Assembly (NCBI GenBank): GCA_950106755.1
Contig: OX467091.1
Span: 20,167,538 to 20,231,537, forward strand
Source: Climacium dendroides
Lineage: Eukaryota > Streptophyta > Bryopsida > Hypnales > Climaciaceae
Direction of reading: 5' to 3'
Length of the DNA: 64,000 bases
The notes under the pieces were generated by a model. That model did no database searches. It was not told the origin of the DNA and saw only the letters and a list, made by a program, of their open reading frames with translations. The translations under genes were made by a program, and so were the position numbers. Shown here in pieces: positions 13,024-25,746 of the stretch (position 1 is its first letter; every line of letters begins with the position of its first letter).

Positions 13024-14042
13024 TAAGGATAGTTACACCTTCTTCACTCCGTGTTTAATTAATGGAGAACTAGGATGTGGCACTTTCCTATTGGTTGTCC
13101 ATATCTTGTGGAGCTCCCATTCCTCATTAACTGAACCGGCCCATTTTCTTCCTCTAGTGCTGAAGAAATGGGCGTCCGGAAGATTACATGGATATCTTTT
13201 GATCTTATGATAAGGATTTTCACCCTTGCTTTGCCAATTTCATTGTCATTTCTTACTTCACCGTCATTGTCGTGGCTCAAGAGACCGTTGCTACAAGCTT
13301 GTGCTGTTGACAGCTAAGCATTTTGGCATATTATGTTTCTTCACAAAATTGCGATTTGCAAATGCTTTGAAGAATGATGCTAGCATCAAGAAACCTCCAT
13401 TGCCAAACTCAAAAGATCTTCATTTCTAAAAAAGGATCTGATGTTCAAATATTAACCTCACTTTAAAACCACATCCATTTTTATTGAAATAAATTACTAT
13501 TTAAAGTTTTTCAAGTGACTATGCAATAAGAATTTCTACAAATGGAAATCATAGGAATTCAAACTTCTGAAAAATATTATGCCTTGAATAGGGCGAGCCC
13601 ATAATGTGTAAAGCCTAAAACTCAATTCTCACTCAAGCAAGGTTCACTTCTAATATAAAGGCCACATAGGCCTGTCATGATTCAACCCTAAACTCCAACC
13701 TCTATAACTTGGCTCCTCAAACTATGCAAACTTATCCACTTAGTACAAGCATGTAAACCCATTCTCCGTTTTCCATTCGTGATGCTTCATACATCAAAAA
13801 GGGGTGTCACACCTTCTTCATGCACAACGGTTCCCCATTGGCTCCTTTTTTCTCTCACCAACTTCTCATTCTTGAAGAATTTTTGCTTCGCAGAGCTAGT
13901 GTGACTACCCCTCATATTGCCCAAATCTCATATATTGGTAAATGTTTGCCATAAGTTGATGCAAAACTTTGATGGGTCCTTGATGGGTCCTTGGATCATT
14001 CCCTAGATGTTTGTGATGGGTCTTTTGCCTGTGATGGGCTGC

Positions 14043-14305
14043 CCTCGACACTAAGTCCCCAGCAGTTTTCGTAAAACGCCGGGCAGGCCATGCCTGCCCG
14101 TCCAAAAAAATAAAAAGAGCCCCCTCTATTGAACCGATTTTTCAGAATTTCTGCACTTCCCGGAAGTAATTCGGGGCCTCTGATTGCAAATATGAGTTCG
14201 GAATTTTTAAAAAAAAAATTGTGTAAAAAATAAAAAATTTCAGTGTTTTCTACGGGCAGAGGCAGGCAGGCAGTTTACGAAAACTGCTGGGGACTTAGTG
14301 CCGAG
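14043..14305. mobile_element. Mutator-like MITE with 10-bp target duplication
   Basis: Near-perfect terminal inverted repeats of about 30 bp start CTCGRCACTAAGTCCCCAGC. The left end lies near 14044 and its complement ends at 14305. The direct repeat GATGGGCTGC flanks the element at 14033-14042 and 14306-14315. A 9-11 bp target duplication with long TIRs is the Mutator superfamily pattern. It has no coding capacity. It sits about 250 bp upstream of the MENG start. Confidence 0.8.
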
Positions 14306-14553
14306 GATGGGCTGCTTTACCTGAAACCGTGAAGCTCATGGATAAGGCACTTCTTCCAACACCCCCAGTAGGAATTCACTCTCACTCGCCACAGCACTTC
14401 CATCGTTGCGATTGTTGTTGCGAGGGGCCAGCAATTGCTGTGTCTTCCTTGCCGGCTATGGCGTCCTCTACCTTTCCTCACGCCACTCCTTTGTAAACAC
14501 CTCCTCTTGCACAAATCCCATCTCCTCCTCGTGCTGCATTACACTTCACGCTT

Positions 14554-15465
14554 GTGAATTTCAACTGGGGTCCTCCCACGAAAATGGCTACTGCTATGTC
14601 GCAAACATGTGCATTGCATGCCCCGCTAATCTCCTCGTTTCCTTCCTCTCGGAGTTTTACCCTTGGCGCATCTTGGAGTCAGGTCCAGCTCCAGCCTATC
14701 GCAAGAAGAATTCGTGTTGCTCCGACCTCATCGTCGTTGGTGACGACCGAGCAGGTCGGGGAACACGAGGTTGGACAACGGCAGGAGCTTTTCAACAGAA
14801 TTGCGCCCATGTACGACAGCTTGAACGATTGGTTGAGTCTCGGGCAGCATCGTGTGTGGAAGCGCATGGCTGTGTCATGGAGCGGAGTGAAACCCGGCGA
14901 CCGCGTCTTAGATATCTGCTGCGGCAGTGGCGACGTCTCTTTTCTTCTGAAATCGAAAGTCTGTCCCATGGGAAGTGTTGTAGGGTTGGACTTTGCGCAG
15001 GAGCAGTTGGACGTCGCTGCGAAACGGGAAATGGAGTCGTCGTACGGAAGCGCGGAGCCGCGGATTGAGTGGCGGTTGGGAGATGCGTTGGCGTTGCCGT
15101 TTGAGGATGGGAGTTTTGATGCTGTCACTATGGCGTATGGGCTGCGGAATGTGGCCAGTGTGCCGCTGGCTTTGGAGGAGATTTATGGTGTGTTGAAACC
15201 GGGGAAGAGAGCGTCGGTGCTGGATTTTAATCGGAGTGAGAGGGAGGAAGTGGTAGGGTTTCAGGGGTGGATGCTGGATAATTTGGTGGTGCCGGTGGCG
15301 TCGCAGTTTGGGATGCAAGAGGAGTACGCGTACTTGAAGACGTCGATTGCGAGGTTTCCGACGGGGCAGGAGCAAGAGAAGCTTGCATTGGCGGCAGGAT
15401 TTGCGAAAGCGGTGCATTATGAGCTTGCGGGAGGGCTCATGGGCGTGCTGGTCTTGACCAAGTAA
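14554..15465 (+). CDS. MENG: Demethylphylloquinone (2-phytyl-1,4-naphthoquinone) methyltransferase, chloroplastic
   Basis: SAM-dependent C-methyltransferase of the UbiE/MenG family, which makes phylloquinone for photosystem I. Single uninterrupted frame of 303 residues from the first ATG. A second in-frame ATG at 14584 would give 293 and has a more transit-peptide-like start (MATAMSQTC). Residues 1-65 are Ser/Ala/Arg-rich and lack acidic residues, as expected of a plastid transit peptide. UbiE signature YDSLNDWLSLGQHRVWK at 87-103; SAM motif I VLDICCGSGDVSF at 118-130; further motifs LGDALALPF, AYGLRNV and LKPGKRASVLDF follow. The C-terminus GLMGVLVLTK is typical of the family. Coding GC is well above the flanks. 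Absence of introns contrasts with every other intact gene in the window. Confidence 0.95.
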   Translation: MNFNWGPPTKMATAMSQTCALHAPLISSFPSSRSFTLGASWSQVQLQPIARRIRVAPTSSSLVTTEQVGEHEVGQRQELFNRIAPMYDSLNDWLSLGQHRVWKRMAVSWSGVKPGDRVLDICCGSGDVSFLLKSKVCPMGSVVGLDFAQEQLDVAAKREMESSYGSAEPRIEWRLGDALALPFEDGSFDAVTMAYGLRNVASVPLALEEIYGVLKPGKRASVLDFNRSEREEVVGFQGWMLDNLVVPVASQFGMQEEYAYLKTSIARFPTGQEQEKLALAAGFAKAVHYELAGGLMGVLVLTK

Positions 15466-18400
15466 ACCCTAATCTCGAAGTTATGTTGCGAATAACATCA
15501 CCTACTTTTTTGGAGCTACAGGAACGTGACAGTGATGCGTGCTGAATCAATTGAAGATCGTCTCATTACCATGCCGTTCAACAGTTTCTCAAATCAGGAC
15601 CAGAACTGGCTTTTCGTGCTGTAGAGATTCTCGGGATTGCTTTTGGTTCTTCTGGATACCACAGCGATTGGCATTGTCAGGAAAACCCGTCAAATGTTAG
15701 CTGTGTTTGCAGGTCCTTGGGAGGCTTCGTCTCATTAGGAGGCTCTAGTCCATATTTGGGTCATGTTTCAGCGGTCAAATCTTCGTCCGAAGAATGCGAA
15801 CCGAGTCCAGTTTTAGGGAAGGCCTACATGCAACAATTTTGCAATTGAAGAGGGCGAATTTATGTAACGCATGTGACGAGGAGGACGAGAGAAAATTCGT
15901 CGTGGGAGCGGCCATCTGCAATAAGGTAAATCAATCACTCATCATCAGGAGGTTGGTTCCATTTTTAGCTTGTAAAGAATATCGTAGTGAAGGTTAAGAC
16001 AGATTCATCTGTTGTAAAATCCCTTTCGATCACAAGTATCCCAGAATTGCCATGATAATATACTCCGCAAAACTGCAGATGGAATGGATTTGACAACAAG
16101 TGATTGCACTGTGTATTCTTCCAAGCGACCCTGTCCTGGTGGGACAAAATATGCTGCGATCATTCATGGCTCACACCTCTGTAGAATGGACTTACTTTGC
16201 ACTCCAGATTTCCAGTGTCAAATTGTGTAACCATAACATTATCAATCCATGCAAACGGGGTTTCTTTTGGGAACACATATGTGTAATTGATGTCTACTTG
16301 CTTAAAGGTTAAGAATCTGATAACTGCAGAATATTTTGCGCCTAGCCATTCAATGTGGGCGAATTTCTTTACTTGATTTGTCAGTTCATTGTCCAGCGCC
16401 TTGATTTTCAATGGTCAAATCCAAGAATGCTATAGAAGGCAGCTAATGCTTTTGGATTACAGCTATGTCAATACATAAGGCATCCAGGGGACATGGCCTC
16501 CTTGAGACATGGTTTTTTTTTTTCATGTCCTGGATTGATTTTTCATGCCGTGAAATTGGTGTGCATTGGTCTGTAAAGACAGTGCAAGTGCAATCGAAAT
16601 AGATGACTCATTTCTAAGCAAATAAGGATTGAGACAAGCTGAGAGGAACACCTGTGAATAACAATTCCTGAATGAAAAGTTCTCTCATCGACCAATGTTG
16701 CTTGGAAATGTATAGAGAACTCTATGACGACCAATCAAAAGTCTATAATTATTCTTGTAAGCTGCAAACATTGTTCCAAAACCCTTCTATCGTTTATAAG
16801 TTTGAGACCTTTGAATTAAAGTGGAGAGTCAAATACTTCTACTCAATCATGTTTGCTCGTAATTACTATTGTAATAAGGTAAAAACACATGAATGTAATA
16901 CTTTCTTTGGTTCCACTGTTGTAGTGATTGAATGAAAAAAAAGATTATTAGCAAACTCAAGAAAAATTCAGCCCAAGTGGTTTTGTAATTTTTAATGTTG
17001 TTACTAGTAATATTTCACAAATTTTTAAATTTGAGGATATAGGGTACTCTATATATAACACTAGACTCACCGTGAATGAACACATTTGAAATATAAAGTG
17101 TCTTTAACTCTCATTGGTTGCTTCCAAAACTCCTAACCTTTCATTGGTTGCTTTGAAAAGTTGTAGTTTTAAGTGTTGGAAGTATTCATTTGAGTTCACA
17201 TTTTAGATGGTGGAGAACAAAGAGGTGTTACAATTGGGTGTAGTTACTTCATCCAAAGATTGCCATGATGGTATTACAACAAATGTCATCTAATATTGTA
17301 CTATTGAGTTCCCTACAAATAATATAAAGCCTTTCACGATGTAGGTATTATATTATTCATTTTTGAGAATTCGATCTTATCCAAATATATAATTGTATCA
17401 ATTAAAAAGTGTCATATGGTTGTATGTTGTAATAGATGATTCTAGATAATACAAGTTACATAGAGAAGAATATCATATAATTGCATGTTGTAATAGTTTT
17501 TTAACAGTACATAGTAAAAAGTGTTGTATAATTGCATGTCATAATTGAAATTCCTAGGTCAAAGCATCATTAATGGACCATTGTAATAGTTGCTACAATG
17601 TGAAAGTATTGCATAGGACCACTAGTCAACTCCAAAATTGGATCCAACTTAGGAATGCTACTCCATTCCTAATTGATTGACAATCCTATCTAGAAGTTGA
17701 TGTCTTTGGTTTATGCCATGTACTTCTAGCAAAGTGCCTTTAACCTTGGCAAAAAAAAATGTCAAGAAATGAGAATTTTTTTGAAGTTGTTATAGTTGTG
17801 TCTAGGTATTGATTGGAATTGGAAAGAAATGAAGGAATACAATCATCAAAATCACCAACAAAATTGTAGGCATAAATATAAACGTTTGGCACTATGTGAA
17901 GGTAAGAAATTCTTATTAATTGAGTCTTTAATTTGTAATAGATATATTCTATAATTTTATGATTAGCCCCTCGATTAGCCCCCTATCAACACTTTCATGG
18001 AGCAAATTTTTTTTGGCATGAAGACATGCAACATCTCCAATATATTGATAGAATTTACTATTTCACATAAGCTATGTTGCACAATTATAAATAACCATTT
18101 CTCTTTACATTTCTTGCCCTTTTGGATGCTAATGAGGCCGAGAATGAGGCTCTCTCAATTCTTATATAGATCTCTTGGCAATCCAAATGATTGTGCCCTT
18201 TGAGATTGTAGAGTAATGCTTGAAAGTTTAGTAGCAATGACAATTGAAAAGCCTAAGCTTTATTTGTTCCTCCAATTTTTGGGATGCAAAGATTATATTT
18301 CATCATATTCTTGTATGACTTTGTTGGCTATGTATGTTATAGTAGAACTTGTAATAAGTAGTAGGGCCGAGATTGGTCTAATACATTATAGTAGAGATGT

Positions 18401-19102
18401 TATTACAATAAAGGAGGGTCATTTGCATCAAAGCTTTTTTTTTTTGACTAGTGTCCCCCCTATTGGCCTCACTACTGTACAAAGGCTAGTTTTGGGGGGA
18501 CAAAGCCAAAGAGATGTCAAATTTCTAACAATCTCGCAAAATTTTGCCAAAAAAGAAAGCCCTAATTTGCATTCATGATGTTGGTATAGGGTCTAGGCTA
18601 AGACTGGCAATCAGTTTTACTTTAGAGAGTGTTATTTAGAGCCTATTTCCATTGGTAATCAAAGCTAGAGGTCCATCTAGGTTGACCATGGACAAAGAAG
18701 AGAAAAAACTCTTAAATCTTGATGTGATGTAAAGTTTTAAAAGCAAGCTTTGGTCTAGAGTCTAGAAGGTTGAAGAATGTTTTCAAATTTTGCAAAATTG
18801 AAGACTTGAGGACCTGTCCAACCCTGAAATGGAAATGGATTCTTATTAGAAGTTCTATTGTAATCTTGTATGTATAATTATTATTCTTTTTTTTTCCTTT
18901 CCCCTTTTGCATATAAGTCTTCAACCAGTCCAAAAATTTTGTGTAAATTTTTTGTAATACTCTCTATTTTAATTTTTGTCAAATGTGGCAATTGCATGGT
19001 GTTTCTATACTTTAATAGTTCTATAATTCACTTATTGTTGTGACATTTGTGGCTATGCTTGAGTCCAACCTTCTTGATGTTTAGGTTCACAATAATACAA
19101 TT

Positions 19103-19468
19103 AAGGTGAAAACACTCAAAACCAAAAAATAAATTAAAAAAACAAAAGCAAAAAGCATTTCAGCATAGTTGGAGGCATTTTTTTCAAGAAAAAATATTTT
19201 TTGGATATTAGTGATTGAAAAATCATGAATTTTCAAAGATTTTTTTTTTGGATAAGACATATAATTGCTATGAATTTTCAAAGTGGAAGCTCTTAAGTTT
19301 TTGAAATTGTCACATAGCTTGGTCCTAAAACCAAAATCTTTAAAAAATCAATAGTCAACCAATCACAATTAAGTAAGAGAATGGTGTAATGGCACTTTGA
19401 GGGGACACTTTCAACACAAGACTATTGTCATAAATGAGTTTTAGGACAATTTTGGGTGTTTTCACCTT
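19103..19468. repeat. MITE-like element with AAGGTGAAAACAC termini
   Basis: The left end AAGGTGAAAACACTCAAAA is mirrored at the right end by the complement of AAGGTGAAAACACCCAAAA, enclosing about 366 bp. The interior has ACATAGCTT and ATCAATAGTCAACCAATCAC. A second, more divergent copy starts at 26591. No clear target duplication was found. Confidence 0.6.
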
Positions 19469-20102
19469 GATGAATGTAAACAATTTTTACCTCTAGATTC
19501 ACATTCTTATTGTTTTCTTTGCCTTTTGCATAATTAAACTTATAAGAAATGAACAGAATCCTAGATTTTCAAAACTGTGAATATTTTTTATTAAATGTAG
19601 CTTACAATGATAACTTAATGATGACTTTCAAATTGAAGTTGTAACATATGTTCTATGGTTAGATCATTTATATTGATATGGTTAGATATACTACTATACT
19701 AATTAATAATTTCCAATTAAATTTAAGTCAAAAACAAAAATTCCTTCTGAAATGGACTATAGATAGAAAATGTGTAATTTTCTTAAGATTTTATTTTCTT
19801 AAAAGCTCAAAATGTTAAGTTCAAATTATGATAATATAAAAATTAAAAAAACTTATTTATTTAAATATTTTGACAGGTTATAATTTGAACTCAAGAAGTA
19901 ACATTTTGAGGTCAAAGATACCTATGTCCCTTGAATTGTATAGTGTATGCAATAAAAATTTAATAAATCTATACCATTCAAATGATGAGAATTAAAATAA
20001 AAATCTATAAACATTTAGATGGACTTTGCATGTACGCTTGGGAGTTGGAACATAATTGCATTCATCTATTATTCAAAATTTGACTGCCTTGTCCTTTAGG
20101 TA

Positions 20103-20332
20103 TTAATTCTAGAAGGACACCAAAGATACTAAGTGTCTAATGGATGACAAAGAATCTTTCTATGTAAAACAAAAATGTAGATATTCATTTTTGTAATTTT
20201 GTGTAAAAAAAGGAGGTATTGCATAGTAGTTGACCTCCAATAAGTGATGTCTCAGTGTTTTTTTAAGCACATGATTTATGTAGTATCTAGAGGATGATTT
20301 TCACAATGACTAGCTCATCTTTCTAGGGTTAA
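20103..20332 (+). repeat. TTAA-bounded ~230-bp repeat, copy 3
   Basis: TTAA at 20103-20106 and 20329-20332. The interior follows the family order (ATGGATGACAAAGAATCTTT, TATTCATTTTTGTAATTTTG, CTCCAATAAGTG, CTAGGGTTAA). It is the most divergent of the four copies. Confidence 0.6.
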
Positions 20333-21822
20333 GGACTAAAATTTAAACATAACTATTTTCTGAATTAGCATGTCATATCATAGGAAACAACTTTTGTTTA
20401 GACAACATTCTCAAGATAATTCACAATTCAGAGTTGTAATGTAGCTCAATGTCATTGATATAAAACCTACTATTTACTATTTTGGCTGGCCTTAGGATAT
20501 TTAAAATCATTGTTTACAAGTGACCATTTACTTATGCTACTTCATATCATCAAAAATTCTTCTCAAATAATTTCTCTATTAGAAAAAAAAATTATCTCAT
20601 AAATTTAGAGTATGATGTCTTCTAATAGTTGTGAAGACTACAAAGAAATAGCTCTTCTACAATCACAAGTACATTCTATTAGGCACCTTGAAGTATACCA
20701 ACTACTTAAGTCCAGCTTCCATATAGAGTTGAAGTTGGTGATTCCCACTTATAATATTAGAATGGGAGTTCATTTTTCCTAAAATTCCCATTCCACCATT
20801 GATCTGTGGGTTTCATTAGCCCTCAACTCCACATAGAAGCCACCCATTAGAGTGGTTAGAATCAAAGTAGTTTTTTGGGGGCTTTTTGGTGCCAAATTGC
20901 AATAAAAAAAATTTGGCTAAAAAAAGACCAAACAATGACAAAAAACTTGGATGATATTGCCCAAATACTTCGAATTTAAAAAAGTCTTGGATGAAATTGC
21001 TAAATTGTGGATGAAAACCGAATGATAGATATGTGATATGTGCTAATGTATATTTTCTATTCAATATGTGGATGAATACTGAAATTTGGAGCACCACTAT
21101 AACATTTTATATTGCCATTTTGGCACTTCTTAAAAAATGAAAAAAAAGCCCCGGTTAGAATTATTTCTCACTTACTAGGTTAGCCTACACAAACACATAC
21201 TACCCGTATCTATCACCGTATATCTTCAAATACGTACGACATCGTATATATACGACCCCGTACACCAAAGCCTGCTTCAAGCAGGAAAGTCCGGCATTTA
21301 TGCTTCGCGACCGCCCTTGCGATTGCACAACTTCTCCAAGCCTGGATACCTCAGCATGATTTGCAGCTCCTCCCCATTTCCATCTATCGCCTTGCGCACC
21401 TCGTCTCTGCGTCTCGAAGGTACATGAAAACCCACGTCTCTCTTTCTTTTCTCTCATTCATTTCTTCCTCTTCTTCTCCCTTCTTGCAATTATAATTTCT
21501 ACGGCATGCTTTCCAAGTTTGCAATCTCGTTTCTCCTTCCTCTGATGGAGTGCGCGCCACTACGCATATATTGTTTGAGACGGGAGTGTGGATGTTCTGT
21601 CTCTTTCCGGCTGGCTAAGGCGAATTTTGGTTCTGTAGGTTTTGCGTTTTTAGCAAGTACAAGTATGTGATGTTGCATGATTTTTTACTTCATGTTGTAG
21701 GAATGGATTTGGATTGAACGCACTGCTTGAGGTTCTCTTGATTTTGATTTGGAGAGCTGCTTCGGGGTTTAGGGTTTCGGTAAGAGCGAGGGTTGGAGCT
21801 GGTTGGAGCGAAACGGGGCACG

Positions 21823-22168
21823 ATGTCGTGGTGTACGATTGAGTCGGATCCAGGTACGACTTCCTTGTATTGCGGGTGGTTATTTTTCTTAACTGGGAGT
21901 GAATATTAGGGTTTAATGGAAATGGAAAAGCTAGGATATTTGTTTTTGGTGCAATGTTGCAAAGTGAGGGCGTGTTTTGTCTATTGTTTCTGTCACAGTG
22001 TTATTAGGGTTTGGTGAACCATGAGTCTCGGGAATTAGAAGAATAAGTGTGAATTTTGAATTAGGATGGTGGATAAGTATTGCCAATCACGATGACCTCT
22101 GTTGTGTTAAACGTGTCTTTGGGGTGTTGGAAGCTGTGATACGGACAAGCGTTGTGTCTTTTCTCTAT

Positions 22169-22215
<47 letters not shown>

Positions 22216-24934
22216 ATATATATATTCTGCAAGGTTCAGATCATACTTTGATGTAAGGCTGGGATCTTGATAATCAAGGCAGTTACTAACAATCTACTGT
22301 TATTTAATTGCATACAGGGGTGTTCACGGAGCTGATTCAGCAAATGCAAGTCAAAGGAGTTCAGGTATTGTCGATGGTTTCTCTTCACAGGCTTTGTCCA
22401 TTTTTCTGTCTTTTTTTCTGACCCCTGTTACCCGCAGCAACTCATCTATTCATAAAATACTCGGTTGGCCTTCAATTAGCAAGTGGTGCAAACATGACTT
22501 GACTAACTTTCTATGTCCATTGATCTTTGAGTGGAGAACTGGAGATGGGGTTGTGTGCTGTCACTTACAATGATCCATAACCTCCCACTTTGCAATTGCA
22601 TAAGATATTGTTACATGTTGATAAAAGTTTGATCTCAACAGACTTTGGCTCTTGCACCTAAAGTGATCCCTCCATTAATCTCCTCCAAATCGCTCTTCTG
22701 CCCTTGTTAAGATGCTTAAATTGATGCAAATAGCTTCCTCTACCTTACACCTGAGATGCAAATGAAAGCTCTCATTTTTTAAGCTTACCAAGATTGCAAA
22801 TGAAATCCAGTTTTTGCACGGCTTACTTTTTGTTTCGGAGACGTTTATCATTTTGGCGTGGCATGCTGTGGTCATAGACTTATTACTGAAACGTTTGTGC
22901 AGGTGGAAGAGCTTTACAGTCTGGACCTTGAATCCCTTTCGCAACTAAGGTAAGACATTCTCATCAAGCTTTTATTTTGCTCCTCTTGGATTATGCTTTC
23001 TCATTGCCGTTCGGTAAACATTCTCTCGTCTTTACTAGAGGAATATTATACACTTGGGCTTAGTTTTTGCTGCTGCCTTATTGCTTCTCTGTATGGTTTG
23101 GTGATGGGGGTGGGTGGGAGTGGGTGGACTTCGTTTTTTTGTTCCGGTTGTTGAACCTTGTTTGGGGGGATCGAAATAAGATTTTGATTATAGTGGCATT
23201 TTGAAGGACCATTCTTGGAGCTTTGGAGTTAGGTTGTTTAATGATGCTATAGACATCAGGTGGCCAGGATTAAATTCATGCAAATTCTCATTATCTGACG
23301 AACGATAACATGAGGTGAGTTTGCATTGTGTGTTTGAGTGAGATTTGAGATTGTTCCGTCTCAAGCCTAATACTGTTTTTTCACTTGGTTGACAGGCCAG
23401 TGTATGGACTTGTTTTTCTATTCAAATGGCGAGCTGGGGAAAAGGACGTTCGACCTGTACTGAAGAATTACAATCCAAACCTCTTCTTTGCCAGCCAGGT
23501 CTGTGATGTGGTTCACCAAATACTTTTGGGTTACATAATATGTTACAAATGGCTCCCGCTCGTATCTGGAAGTTGTGTTGCAGAAGATCTATTTCTAAGA
23601 GGAATTCCTATACCTTTTGGACCCGGAATGGCTTGACCTGAATTTGAGCATTATGCCGATGAATTGCAGTTCACATTCTGTTTTTTTCACTTTGGTTTCA
23701 GTTGGATTCTTGAATTTCCCTCACTTTTAAACCCTGAGTTTACAACTTGAAATTGAAATTACACTTGTAAGCTAATAGTCGACTTTAGAAACTTCAGAAC
23801 ATTTTTCTATTATTTAATTTTTGGATATGATTTCGACTTTCTATTTGTTCACTTTTCTACCTTGAAGCTTCCTAGACGATTTAGTTCAACTCCTGAAGAT
23901 ACGGAAGTGGCCACTTTGGGCCATTTGGGCTCTTAGGATCAATAGATGCAGATATGTATTAGTAGTGAGCAGGATGTCTTAAAAAGAATTTTACAAGCAT
24001 GTATGCGTTCTTCACGTTCTTGGATTCAATTTATATATGGTCTCCTGCCATTATCAATTGCCAAGGAACCTCCAAGTGACCTATCCGACCCAGGTGTGAT
24101 GTTGATTTTCCCGTTCTGCACGTTTTTCAGGTCATCAACAACGCATGTGCAACTCAAGCTATACTTTCAATCCTGATGAACAGGTCAGAGATTGATGTTG
24201 GACCGGAGCTCTCGACTTTGAAGGAATTCACGAGGGGTTTCCCACCTGAGCTGAAAGGACTGGCAATTAACAACAGTGAAGCCATTCGCACAGCTCACAA
24301 CAGTTTTGCTAGGCCTGAGCCATTTGTGGCCGAGGAACAAAAAGTTGCAGACAAGGATGATGACGTTTACCACTTCATCAGCTACATGCCTGTGGATGGG
24401 GTTTTATACGAGCTTGACGGGCTAAAGGAGGGGCCCATCAGCCTGGGTGAATGTGGGGGTGAGGGTCCGGACACCATGGATTGGCTGCAGATGGTGCAAC
24501 CTGTGATACAGGAGAGGATTGAAAAGTACTCCAAGAGTGAGATCAGGTTCAACCTCATGGCCGTTATCAAGAATAGGAAGGATATATACAACGAAGAGAT
24601 GATAGAACTCGAGGAGCGGCGAGCTCGGTTGTGGGATGGTATAGAAAAGGCTGAGGGAAAGCGGGATGATGTAATGGACGTCGATTCTGGGGAAGAAGAA
24701 GGAGGTGGCCCAGCATCTCTTGAGAAACTGCGTAATGAACTTGCTGATGTCGAGTCAGAAATTGCGAAATTGCAGGATAAAATGGCGATGGAGGATGAGA
24801 AATTTCGGAAGTGGAAAACGGAGAACATCCGTCGTAAGCATAACTACATCCCTTTCCTGTTCAATTTCCTCAAGATTTTGGCGGAGAAGAAGCAGCTGAG
24901 ACCTCTGATCGAGAAAGCACGCCAGAAAACTTGA
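21823..24934 (+). CDS. UCHL5: Ubiquitin carboxyl-terminal hydrolase, UCH37/UCHL5 type
   Basis: Cysteine deubiquitinase of peptidase family C12. UCH37/UCHL5 trims ubiquitin at the 19S proteasome cap. Coding exons: 21823-21853, 22318-22364, 22903-22949, 23396-23498 and 24131-24934. Phases join to 343 residues. The catalytic Cys is C82 in [10 protein letters not shown]; the His is in [10 protein letters not shown]; the Asp is in [13 protein letters not shown]. An acidic linker rich in Glu/Asp with a coiled-coil character follows. The C-terminal ULD region, [20 protein letters not shown], is the proteasome/INO80-binding part in animals. An AG/GT at 24182-24185 looks like a donor, but the frame reads straight through it into the conserved [11 protein letters not shown], so no intron is used there. 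Start context CGATGTCGTGG gives the family N-terminus [11 protein letters not shown]. Confidence 0.96.
22168..22228. repeat. (CT)n/(TA)n microsatellite in UCH37 intron 1
   Basis: A run of CTCTCT dinucleotides passes into CTATCTCT and then TATATATA. It is a simple-sequence tract within the intron between coding exons 1 and 2. Confidence 0.9.
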
Positions 24935-25746
24935 GTTTGGTGGTTGTATCTTAACACGAGCTGTAGAAGTCTTGGAAGATTTGTACACACTTTTTACTTT
25001 CAAGGTGTCATTGCTTCTGCCTTCTGTACAGTTTGGGAATTATTTAAAAAAAATTGATTAGTGATAAACGTTAGCCCTACCTTGATGCATATTTTTTGCG
25101 TTACCTCAGTCTTGATGGCTACGGTTGCTAGTGATTTGTAAAGCAATATCGTAGCGTTTTTTTTGGTTTCAATTGACATCGGTGCTGATCCGAGTGAATT
25201 TGATAATGATCCTAGTGCCGGTTGTCGGCCTTGGTCTGTTCATAGCGATACTTTTTTTCGCTGATGTTTATCCAAGTGTTTTATGGGAAGGTCTTCGTCA
25301 TTCACCAACAGTTTGGCTTGGAAATTTTGATCCAAGGGCAGGTAGGACGTCCGAAACCAACTGGGTTTTTCAAACCTCTTTAAAAAAAGTCTGAGAAGGA
25401 TTCACATTGATCTGGTTCAAAAGAATACTCTTGTCAGGCTCAGAAAATGACTGCAGAATGGAGAGTCGAGATGGGAAATTCAGTCGGATAATTTTTAGAT
25501 GGCAGGCGGATAGAGGATGGATGAGCAGTACATTCAAACATGGCTGCTACCGTGAATAAAAAATTGAAGTAAATGCCATTATCCATCTACATCTGGGAGT
25601 GAACGGAATTTTAGTTCACCAGTGTTCGTGAAGTTTTTTTTAGTTTTACCAGCTAATTCCCTCCAATTCCCATATTGAATTGTTTTTTCACTGAATTCTT
25701 AGTCCTGATATTTTCTCTATTTTTTACTCAAAATAGTGATATTATA

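Larger units (their letters stand above)
9644..14042. other. Intergenic, AT-rich, repeat-filled; no gene recognised
   Basis: The 3' flank of RSGA occupies the first few hundred bases. After that come dispersed repeats that recur elsewhere in the window: TTAA-bounded units at 10263-10494 and 12794-13023, an inverted-orientation relative before the second, and a minus-strand copy of another family at 12190-12560. A stretch at 13050-13430 is less AT-rich and has short open frames, but I recognise no domain in it. Confidence 0.6.
15466..21822. other. Intergenic, AT-rich; scattered repeats, UCH37 leader at right end
   Basis: The first kilobase is the MENG 3' flank, with no recognisable domain. 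From about 16.5 to 21.1 kb the sequence is strongly AT-rich with poly-T tracts and holds two repeat elements annotated separately. At 21180-21830 the sequence becomes GC-richer and probably holds the UCH37 promoter and 5' UTR. A TATA-like CGTATATATACG lies at 21243-21254. A leader intron is plausible between a GT near 21420 and TGTTGTAG ending near 21701, but is unproven. Confidence 0.5.

Noticed and set aside
13059..13430. Possible small gene in a less AT-rich patch
   Set aside because: Frames are short on both strands, and no motif or splice structure supports a protein.
14908..15417. Minus-strand frame opposite MENG
   Set aside because: Low-complexity Arg/His/Pro translation typical of an antisense shadow; the sense strand encodes the full UbiE-family protein.
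22168..22228. Ser/Leu-rich open frame over the CT repeat
   Set aside because: Translation of a microsatellite inside an intron.
24184..24189. Possible splice donor AG/GTCAGA in UCH37
   Set aside because: The frame continues straight into conserved UCH37 sequence, and no intron is needed.
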